Positions 49,896-57,318 of a stretch of DNA of 64,000 bases are shown here, piece after piece. Each line of letters opens with the position of its first letter. Positions within the stretch are counted from its first letter, which is position 1. The notes under the pieces were generated by a model. That model was not told where the DNA came from. It worked only from the letters and a program-made list of their open reading frames with translations, and did not search any database. Made by a program: the position numbers and the translations under genes. This stretch comes from CADEED01 sp035502995 (GTDB lineage Bacteria > Pseudomonadota > Gammaproteobacteria > Steroidobacterales > Steroidobacteraceae): the NCBI GenBank assembly GCA_035502995.1, contig DATJTW010000023.1, forward strand, positions 1-64,000, given 5' to 3'.

Positions 49896-51785
49896 CTAGA
49901 GGATGTCGGCGTTCTTGAGCTGGATCAGCTTGTTGATGTCGAGGTTCTTGAACCCGTGTTCCCTCGCCTTGGCGACGAACTCGGGAGTGATATCCATGAC
50001 CTTCGCTTCGATCAGCTGGTTGGTGTCCATCTTGTAACCCGCGGCCTCGAGCTGCTGGCGATACTCGGGCGTGACACCCTGGACCTTCAGCGCGATGAGC
50101 TCGTTGGGACCGACGTCGAAGCCGGATGAGCGCATCTTCTTGACGTACTCGGGCGTCACACCCTGCACCTTCATCGCGATCATCTGGTTGGCATCCACGT
50201 CGAAGCCGATCGCGCGCATGTTCCGCACGTAGTCGGGCGTGATGTCCTGCACGCGCATCGAGATGATCTCGTTCGCGTCGGGCTTGAAGCCGAGATCGCG
50301 CACCTGCTTCACGTAGTCGGGAGTCACACCCTGCACGGCCATCGCGATGATCTGGCTGGTGTCGGGATTCAGGCCGGTGTCGCGCATGCCTTTGATGTAA
50401 GCGGGCGTGACGCCGTGGATCTTCATCGCGATCAGCGTGTCGACGTCGAGATCGGTGAGGCCGGCCTTGCCCATCTCTTCGATGTACGACGTGCGCGGCG
50501 CGGCGGGCGCGGGCGGGGCAGCCGGTGCGGGAGCGGCGCGCGGCGGCAGCTTCGCGGCGGGCGCGACAGGCGCGGGAGCGGCGGCGGGCGCGGGCTTCGC
50601 AGCACGCGCGGGCGCCGCGGCCGGCGCCGCGGGGGCGGCCGGCGCGGCCGCTGCGGAGATCGCGGCGTCCACCGCGGCGTCCACCAACGCGGAGATCTGC
50701 GGCTCGGGCGAGACGTCGATCTGCGTATCGATCTGAGTGTCGACCTGCGTTTCTACCTGCATGTCGATCCGGGGCTCGGCCACGTCGACGGTCACGGGCG
50801 TCTCGGCCAGCGCCGGCTTCACGACGCCCAGCGCCACGCCGGCAACCAGCACGGCGACGGCGAGCACCAGCGACGCGGAGAACACGCCGGCGGTGCGTGC
50901 ACCGTCGCGCGACTGGCGCAGGCCTAACAACCGCGCCACGCGCGCCGCGATGGGACCGCCGGTGGCGGCCATCGCGAAGTCCGGTGCGTCGCGCCACGTG
51001 GCCATCGTGGCGAGGGCCCGCGCATAACCGACGCTGCCCTGCGTGACGCTGACGGCGACGTCGTCACAGCAATCCTCGCGATCCGCGCGGATGCGCTTGT
51101 TCAGCCACCACACGGCCGGATGGAAGAAGAACAACGTCTCGGCGATCGCCTGCGCGAAGTTCACGGCGACGTCGAAACGCTTCACGTGCCCGAGCTCGTG
51201 CGCAACCACGGCCTCGAGCTGTTCCGGCGACAGCCCGGTGAGCGCGCGCACGGGGATCAGCACGATGGGGCGGAACAGGCCAATGACGGCCGGCACGCGC
51301 ACGGCCTGGCATTCGCAGTAGCGCACGAAACGCGTCACGCCGATCCTGTCCTGCAGCGCGCGGAAACGCGCCACGAGCTCGGCCGGTAGTTCGGTGAGCC
51401 CGCGCCGCCGCAGCTGCTCGAGCACCAGCAGGCCGAACAACACGCGCAGCGCCAGCGCGAACACGCCGACCAGCCAGAGGCGCGCGACCCACACGAAGCC
51501 GTCGCTGTCGTCGGCCGGGGCGATGAAAGGCGGCGCGGGGGAGGGAGCCCACGTGTTTGCAGCCACGGGTGCCGGCTGGGGAGCCGACACCACCGCGCCG
51601 TTGAAGGGTGAGCCGCCGGCGAACAGGGTCGCGGCGAACGCCGCGAGCATCAGCGCCAGCGCGCCGAGACCGATGAGGTAGCGCGTCGACGGGCTGCGAA
51701 AGACGTGCATCAGCGCGGCGGCCAATGCCGCGATGGCCGCGCCCTGCCAGAGAAAATGGACCAGTGACCAGGCCAGGGCGTTCAT
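49896..51785 (-). CDS. M56 family (BlaR1-type) membrane metallopeptidase with C-terminal 28-residue repeats
   Basis: A 629-residue inner-membrane zinc peptidase. The N-terminal half has four or five helices and the catalytic HELGH (His 196, Glu 197, His 200) in EAVVAHELGHVKRFD, as in BlaR1/MecR1. After a helix near 305-330 comes an acidic/Thr stretch and an Ala/Pro-rich linker (~390-440), then seven 28-residue repeats (IAMKVQGVTPEYVKKMRSSGFDVGPNEL type) to the end. No penicillin-binding domain is present, so the repeats replace the usual beta-lactam sensor. It should cleave BlaI when triggered. It overlaps the blaI-like gene by four bases. Confidence 0.88.
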   Translation of the reverse strand: MNALAWSLVHFLWQGAAIAALAAALMHVFRSPSTRYLIGLGALALMLAAFAATLFAGGSPFNGAVVSAPQPAPVAANTWAPSPAPPFIAPADDSDGFVWVARLWLVGVFALALRVLFGLLVLEQLRRRGLTELPAELVARFRALQDRIGVTRFVRYCECQAVRVPAVIGLFRPIVLIPVRALTGLSPEQLEAVVAHELGHVKRFDVAVNFAQAIAETLFFFHPAVWWLNKRIRADREDCCDDVAVSVTQGSVGYARALATMATWRDAPDFAMAATGGPIAARVARLLGLRQSRDGARTAGVFSASLVLAVAVLVAGVALGVVKPALAETPVTVDVAEPRIDMQVETQVDTQIDTQIDVSPEPQISALVDAAVDAAISAAAAPAAPAAPAAAPARAAKPAPAAAPAPVAPAAKLPPRAAPAPAAPPAPAAPRTSYIEEMGKAGLTDLDVDTLIAMKIHGVTPAYIKGMRDTGLNPDTSQIIAMAVQGVTPDYVKQVRDLGFKPDANEIISMRVQDITPDYVRNMRAIGFDVDANQMIAMKVQGVTPEYVKKMRSSGFDVGPNELIALKVQGVTPEYRQQLEAAGYKMDTNQLIEAKVMDITPEFVAKAREHGFKNLDINKLIQLKNADIL

Positions 51786-52171
51786 GACTGTTTCCTCTCG
51801 TGTTCGTCGAGCAGACGGCGCAGTTCGTCGATTTCCTGTTTGGACGCGCGACGGCCGGCCAGCGCGTGCTGCATGAGCTGGCTCGCGGAGCCGCGGAACA
51901 CGCGCTGCAGGACGTCCGTCGCGAATTGTTGTTTGGTCTTCTCGGCGGCATGCGTGGCCGAGTACACGTGCGCGCGCGCATCTTCGCTGCGCTTGACGAT
52001 GCCCTTCGTCGTCATGATCTGCAGTAGTTTGAGGGCGCTGGTGTAGCCGACCTCCTTCTCCTTGCTGAGCATCTCGTGGATCTCGCGGACCGTCGACGGA
52101 CCGCGCGACCAGAGGATCTGCAGGATCGCGAGCTCGGATGGCGTGGGCTGGATTCGGGGTTCTGGCTTCAT
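51782..52171 (-). CDS. BlaI/MecI-type transcriptional repressor
   Basis: A 129-residue winged-helix repressor: TPSELAILQILWSRGPSTVREIHEMLSKEKEVGYTSALKLLQIMTTKGIVKRSEDARAHVYSATHAAEKTKQQ, a textbook BlaI/MecI domain. It dimerises and blocks transcription until cleaved by its M56 partner, whose gene overlaps its stop codon. Two TACGAA/TTCGTA dyads lie just upstream and are the likely operators, which would also control the divergent CHAT gene. Confidence 0.9.
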   Translation of the reverse strand: MKPEPRIQPTPSELAILQILWSRGPSTVREIHEMLSKEKEVGYTSALKLLQIMTTKGIVKRSEDARAHVYSATHAAEKTKQQFATDVLQRVFRGSASQLMQHALAGRRASKQEIDELRRLLDEHERKQS

Positions 52172-52186
52172 GGGTCGGGAGGCTAC

Positions 52187-52222
52187 TACGAAGGATTTCG
52201 TATTGTCAACGAAGGTCTTCGT
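52187..52222. promoter_or_regulatory. Twin operator dyads between blaI-like and CHAT genes
   Basis: TACGAA-GGAT-TTCGTA (52187-52202) and ACGAAG-GT-CTTCGT (52209-52222), seven bases apart, lie 15-51 bases before the blaI-like ATG and 92 bases before the divergent CHAT gene. BlaI/MecI repressors bind paired dyads of this kind. Confidence 0.7.
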
Positions 52223-52313
52223 ACTAAGGTCGCGAGACATAAGTCCGCAAATTTCCCGGCTTCACCGCGGCCCCTTCATTAAGCTAGTCCCGCTCGGGGG
52301 ACAGGGGATTCAC

Positions 52314-55300
52314 ATGAGATGGACTTTCGCGGCGCCGCTGCTCGGCCTCGCGCTGTGCGCATGCGCGCCTCGCGATTCGACGCCGGACGAACGGGTGGTG
52401 CTCGACGAGCCGGTGACGCTGACGCGCTCCGGAGCCACCGACGTCGCCACGCGCGACATCACGGTAGATAGTGACTCGGTCATCGTCGCGATCGTCGACG
52501 AGAATCTGACCGACGTCCGCGTGCGGCTCGCAGCGGGCGAGTCCAGCGTCGAGGTGGAGAACAACCTCATGGGTGCGGGCCTGGAAGTGGCCGCGTTGGC
52601 GGCGCCGCGAACGGCGACGATGCAGGTCACCCTCACGGGCCGCGCGGACGCGACGCAGCCCGGCACCGTGCGTTTGAAGGTCATCCGCTTCCGCACTCGT
52701 GACCGCGACGACGCGCCGTATGCGGCGCGGCTCACCGGCCTCGAAGCCTGGAGCGACGCGACGAAATCCTCCCTGCGCAACGCCGGGTTCGAGGCCGAAG
52801 GCCTGCCCGCGATCGACCGCGCGATCGCCAGCTTCGCGCGTCCCGACGGCGACGCGAATCTCGCCGCCAACGCGCAGCTCGTGAAGGCGAACGGGCTGCG
52901 CTTCTTCCAGCTGGATTTCCGCGCCTCGCGCGACACGGCGCGCGTGGCCGCGGACGCCTTCGCCGCCGCCAAACTACCGACGGCCGACCGCGACCAGGCG
53001 CGCGCCCGCTTCCTCGAGGCGCGTGCGCTGGTGGGAATCTCCGGCCAACGTGCCGCGAAGAACCCCAGCGCCGAAGAGGCCGCCGGGCTCGCACGCGACA
53101 TCCTCACGTCGCTGAGCGCCGCAGACTCGCCGCTGAACCCGATCGGCCGCGCCCGCGCGCTGGCCGCGCTCGGCGACGTCGAGCTCAACGCCAGCAAGCT
53201 CGACGACGCCGAAACGCACTACGTCGCCGCGCAGACCATCTACCGCGAGGCCGGCTACACGGCCGGCGAACGCGAGATGCGCGGCAGCCTCGCGTTGGCG
53301 CTGCTCGAGCGCGGCCGCTTCCGCGACGCCGCGCAGGCGTTCAACGACCTCGCGCCCGAGCTCGACGCGATCTCGGATCCCGATCTGCGCGTCGCGCTGT
53401 ATCTCGGCTCCGCGCGCGGCCACTCGCTGGCCGGCCAGCCGGACAAGGCGCTCGAAGAGCTGCTGCTCGCGCTGCGCCAGGCGCGCGACTACCACCTGCG
53501 CGTGCGCGAAGCCGGCGCGCTGCAGGGCCTCGGCGAGGCCTACCAGAACCGCGGCGACACGTTGCAGACGCGCACGTACTTCACCGACGCGCTGGCCATC
53601 ATGCGCGAGCAGGACGACATCCAGGGCTACGTCTGGGGCCTGGCATCCGCCGGCATCGTCGCGCGCGAGGAGGGCGACTACGCCGCCGCGATCAAACTAC
53701 ACGAGGAGGCCGTGCGCCTCGCGTTCAACCCGATCGCGCAGGTGCGCACCGCGCGCGAGCTCGGGCTCGACTACTTCGCGCAGCAGGACTATCCGAAGTC
53801 CATCGCGGCGTATCGCCAGGGTCTCGCCGTCAAGCTGCAGGATCCGAAACACCACGCGTACAGCGACGTGAAGCGCAATCTGGCGCAATCGCTGATCGAT
53901 GCCGACGACGGCTCCGGCGCCGCGCTCGGCGAGGCGTCGAAGCTCATCGACGAGACGCTCGAGAGCTCGCTGAAAGTCGGCGACCGCCTCGGCATCATCG
54001 GCGCGCACCGCACGCGTGCGAACCTGTTCGCCGCGCAGGGCAAGTCCGAGCAGGCGATGGCCGAATACGCGAAGGCGTTCGATCTCTGCCGCGAGTACCG
54101 CGAGCAGAGCGTGAACTCCGACGCCCGCCGCACGACGCTCGTCCACGAGACGCTGGCGCTGCGCGGCTACCTGGACGCGGCGCTGCGCGACGTGGTGGCG
54201 CGCGGTGCGACGCCGCCACGTCCCGCGTCGAAGCGCGAAGAGGCCGCGCTGTACACGCTCGAACGCGTGCGCGACACGTACTTCGGCCCGGCGCGCACCG
54301 GCGAGCTCGATGCCGCGACCAGCGCGCGCGTCGACTTGCTGCTGCAGCAGATGGCGGACAAGAGCGTGAAGATCGCGACGCTGCTTCGTGGCGAAAAGAC
54401 GCCCGACCAGGTCGCCGCGCTGGCGCAGGCCCAGTCGGACATGTCGGACCTGCACGCGGAGCTCGACCAGTTGCGCACCACCGCAGCGAAGGCGCGCGTC
54501 GCCTCGACCGAGCCGAAGGCGCCGTCGGCGAAGACGCTGCGGCCGTTGCCCGCGGGCGCGGTGCAGGTGTCGTACGCGCTCGGCAACCGGCACGCGTTCG
54601 TCTGGGTGCGCAGCCCGAAGGGCGTCAACGTGGCGATGCTCTCCAAGGCGCCGCGCGAGCTCGAGCGAGAGCTGATCGCGTTGAGCGCGCTGAGCCCGCA
54701 GTCGCAGTCGGCGGACGTCGAGCGCTCGCTGGCGGCGGTGTCGGCCGAACTACTGCCGCCGGGACTGTTGCCCGCGGACTCGACCGCCGTGGAGATCGTC
54801 GCCGAAGGCCGCATTGCCGGCGTGCCGTTCGCCGGTCTCGCGTCGCCGACGCAGCCGGCGAAGCGCCTGGTCGAGACGCACGCGCTGACGATGATCACGT
54901 CGCTGTACTCGGTCGATCAGCGTCCGCGCGTGCAGCAGGCGCGGCCGTTCCGGCTGGTCGCATTGGCCAGCGGCACGAGCGGCCTGCGCGCGGTGCCGGT
55001 GGTCAATCCGACCGCCAAACTACAGGCCGCGACCAGTGAGGTCCGCGCCGTCGCCGACCTGTTCTCCGCGCGCGACCCGGCCGCGAACATCCGCCTGATG
55101 GTTGCGCCCGAGGGCAATGCCGCGGACCTGCACCGGATCTGGAGCAGCGGCGCGGACGTCGTCCACTTCGCCACGCACGCGCTGGCGGACCTGCGCCAGC
55201 CGCTGGCGTCGTTGCTGGTGTTGCCGGCGACCGGCGAGGGCGGCACGGCTACCTACCTGACGGCCGGCCAGGTCGAAGGCTGGCGCGGCGACGCCGAGCT

Positions 55301-55607
55301 CGTGTTCCTCAGCGCCTGCGACAGCGCCATCGGCCCGCCGCGTTACGCGGGCGGCATGCCCGGCCTGCAACGCGCGTTCCTGCGCGCCGGCGCCCGCGGT
55401 GTCATCGCGACGCTGTGGCCGATCGAGGACGTGATGGCGCAGGAATTCTCGGCGGATTTCTACCGGCGCTACACGCAGGGCGCGACGGCCGCACAGGCGC
55501 TGGGCGAGACGCAGCGCGCGTGGCTCGCGCCCGCGCCGGGCAGGAGCGACGCGGAGCAGGCACGCCGGCGCATCACCGCGCTGGCGCACGGGTTCTACAC
55601 GCTATAG
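52314..55607 (+). CDS. TPR-CHAT caspase-like protease, predicted lipoprotein
   Basis: A 1097-residue protein. The leader AAPLLGLALCACAPR has a lipobox-like Cys, so it is probably anchored in the envelope. A beta domain (residues ~25-125) is followed by TPR-like helices (~130-700, e.g. ERALNAQ-like TPR blocks EAGALQGLGEAYQNRGDTLQTRTYFTDALAIM) and a CHAT domain: His in VVHFATHA (about 954) and Cys in LSACDSAIG (about 1001) form the caspase-like dyad, with ARGVIATLWPIED completing the fold. CHAT proteases act in eukaryotic and bacterial death or defence pathways (e.g. TPR-CHAT in type III-E CRISPR). Here no CRISPR is present. It is divergent from blaI across shared dyads. The start at 52314 has AGGGG upstream. 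Confidence 0.87.
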   Translation: MRWTFAAPLLGLALCACAPRDSTPDERVVLDEPVTLTRSGATDVATRDITVDSDSVIVAIVDENLTDVRVRLAAGESSVEVENNLMGAGLEVAALAAPRTATMQVTLTGRADATQPGTVRLKVIRFRTRDRDDAPYAARLTGLEAWSDATKSSLRNAGFEAEGLPAIDRAIASFARPDGDANLAANAQLVKANGLRFFQLDFRASRDTARVAADAFAAAKLPTADRDQARARFLEARALVGISGQRAAKNPSAEEAAGLARDILTSLSAADSPLNPIGRARALAALGDVELNASKLDDAETHYVAAQTIYREAGYTAGEREMRGSLALALLERGRFRDAAQAFNDLAPELDAISDPDLRVALYLGSARGHSLAGQPDKALEELLLALRQARDYHLRVREAGALQGLGEAYQNRGDTLQTRTYFTDALAIMREQDDIQGYVWGLASAGIVAREEGDYAAAIKLHEEAVRLAFNPIAQVRTARELGLDYFAQQDYPKSIAAYRQGLAVKLQDPKHHAYSDVKRNLAQSLIDADDGSGAALGEASKLIDETLESSLKVGDRLGIIGAHRTRANLFAAQGKSEQAMAEYAKAFDLCREYREQSVNSDARRTTLVHETLALRGYLDAALRDVVARGATPPRPASKREEAALYTLERVRDTYFGPARTGELDAATSARVDLLLQQMADKSVKIATLLRGEKTPDQVAALAQAQSDMSDLHAELDQLRTTAAKARVASTEPKAPSAKTLRPLPAGAVQVSYALGNRHAFVWVRSPKGVNVAMLSKAPRELERELIALSALSPQSQSADVERSLAAVSAELLPPGLLPADSTAVEIVAEGRIAGVPFAGLASPTQPAKRLVETHALTMITSLYSVDQRPRVQQARPFRLVALASGTSGLRAVPVVNPTAKLQAATSEVRAVADLFSARDPAANIRLMVAPEGNAADLHRIWSSGADVVHFATHALADLRQPLASLLVLPATGEGGTATYLTAGQVEGWRGDAELVFLSACDSAIGPPRYAGGMPGLQRAFLRAGARGVIATLWPIEDVMAQEFSADFYRRYTQGATAAQALGETQRAWLAPAPGRSDAEQARRRITALAHGFYTL

Positions 55608-55617
55608 AACGCCATCT

Positions 55618-57198
55618 TCACGGCGCCGGCGCCTGGCAATCCGGCGTCATCAACGCGCGCAGGATGCCGTTCGTCCAGCCGAACCCGTCCTGCGTCGGGT
55701 ACTCGCCGTCGCGCGCCGGTCCGGCGCCTTCGACGTCGTATTTCTCGACGAGCTTGTGGTCGCGCTCGTAGCCGGACAGGTTCTCGTGCGCCCAGCGCCA
55801 GGCGATCGCGCGTGACAGCTCCGCCTCGCCATATCGCGCCAGCCCCTGGATCGCGATCCACTGCAGCGGCGCCCAGCCGTTCGGCGCGTCCCATTGCTGC
55901 CCGCTCGCGATCGGCGTCGGCACGATGCCGCCCGGCCGCAGTAGATAGGAGCGCAGCGCCGCCGCGGACTCGGCCGCCTGCTCGCGGGTCGCGACGTCGA
56001 AGTACAGCGGGTACATGCCGGCGGCGGTGACGAGCTCCGACGGCTTCTTCTCGCGCCACAGGTAATCCGTGAACGATCGCCGCGCCGGGTTCCACAGGAT
56101 CCGGCGCATGCCACGCGCCCGCGTGTCGGCCACCGCCTTCGCGGCGCGCGCTTCCGCCTCGTTGCCGCCCGCCGCGTAACCCAGCGAAATCGCCACTTCG
56201 AGCTGGTACAGCAACGCGTTCAGATCCGGCGGCAGATAGTCCGCCGTGTGGATCGTCGCCAGCGTCTTCCCGTCCGTCAGCCAGCGCGCGCTGAAGTCCC
56301 AGCCGCTCTCGGCCGCCGCGCGCAGGTTGCGGTACACCTCGGCCTTTGGCCGTCCCGACACGCGCGCGGTTTCGACGTCTTCGCGGTACGACTCGTCGCG
56401 CGGACTCGCGCGGTCGTCCCAGTAGCGATTCAGCAGCTCGCCGCCGGCCAGCCGCACGACGCGCCGCCCGGCGGCGCCGCGCGGCACACCTTGCGCGCCC
56501 GCCATCCAGAAGTCGTGCTCCTTCCTCATCTGCGGCAGGTATTTCGCGTAGACGGCGTCGCCGTCCTTCTGCGCCACCAGCTTCACCATCGCGGCGAAGA
56601 ACGGCGGCTGCGACCGCGACAGGTAGTAAGTCCGGTTGCCGTTCGGGATGTGGCCGACCTCGTCGATCAGGTGCGCGAAGTTGTCGACCATCTCCACGAC
56701 CAGGTCGTGCCGGCCGGACGCCTCGAGCCCGATCATCGTGAAGTACGAGTCCCAGTAGTAAACCTCGCGATATCGCCCGCCCGGCACGACGTACCGATGC
56801 GGCAGCGGCAGCAGCGAACTGCCGGCCTTCGCGGCATCCGGCCCGCGCGTCAACGCGGACCACAACGCGTCGATGTGCTGGCAGACATTGCGCGATGGAT
56901 CGGCCTGGAAACCGCTGCCCGCGTGCTCCGGCTCGTCGAAATGCCGCGCGACGAACGCGCGCAGATCGAACCCCGTCGCGCCGCGCTCGCGCCGGTACGC
57001 CGCACCGATCGCCGCCGGATCCTCCTTCGGAATCGCGTCCGCGAACGTCTTGCTGTCCGGGTAGATCGTCGAGCGCTGCACGGCGTCGAACAATTCCGGG
57101 TACAGCAGCGACGGCGGCTGCGGCGGTGCGGCGAGCGCGACGGCGGCGACGACGCCGGCTAACAGCCCGGCCAGGGATCGACCCATGCGGTGTTTCAT
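55618..57198 (-). CDS. treA: Periplasmic trehalase (GH37)
   Basis: A 526-residue glycoside hydrolase family 37 enzyme: signal peptide (MGRSLAGLLAGVVAAVALA), both trehalase signatures, PGGRYREVYYWDSYF (about residue 140) and QWDAPNGWAP (about 445), and the catalytic-site strand DFSARWL. It splits alpha,alpha-trehalose to two glucose molecules in the periplasm. Length matches E. coli TreA (565). It is divergent from the phosphatase gene with 120 bases between starts and converges, 10 bases away, with the CHAT gene. Confidence 0.93.
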   Translation of the reverse strand: MKHRMGRSLAGLLAGVVAAVALAAPPQPPSLLYPELFDAVQRSTIYPDSKTFADAIPKEDPAAIGAAYRRERGATGFDLRAFVARHFDEPEHAGSGFQADPSRNVCQHIDALWSALTRGPDAAKAGSSLLPLPHRYVVPGGRYREVYYWDSYFTMIGLEASGRHDLVVEMVDNFAHLIDEVGHIPNGNRTYYLSRSQPPFFAAMVKLVAQKDGDAVYAKYLPQMRKEHDFWMAGAQGVPRGAAGRRVVRLAGGELLNRYWDDRASPRDESYREDVETARVSGRPKAEVYRNLRAAAESGWDFSARWLTDGKTLATIHTADYLPPDLNALLYQLEVAISLGYAAGGNEAEARAAKAVADTRARGMRRILWNPARRSFTDYLWREKKPSELVTAAGMYPLYFDVATREQAAESAAALRSYLLRPGGIVPTPIASGQQWDAPNGWAPLQWIAIQGLARYGEAELSRAIAWRWAHENLSGYERDHKLVEKYDVEGAGPARDGEYPTQDGFGWTNGILRALMTPDCQAPAP

Positions 57199-57318
57199 GT
57201 CCCGAACTTAAGCGCCCGCGGCGCGCGATGCCATCAGCGTGCGCCTGCATCCCGTCGGCGCGCCGAACCGTGCGACGAAATCCTGCGCGCCACCCGCGCA
57301 CTGGTGCACGATCCGCCC

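Noticed and set aside
49896..51785. Beta-lactam resistance sensor (BlaR1)
   Set aside because: The peptidase lacks the C-terminal penicillin-binding domain and no beta-lactamase gene is adjacent; the repeats imply a different signal.
52314..55607. Type III-E CRISPR (Craspase) component
   Set aside because: There is a TPR-CHAT protein but no gRAMP/Cas7-11 gene and no CRISPR array in the window.
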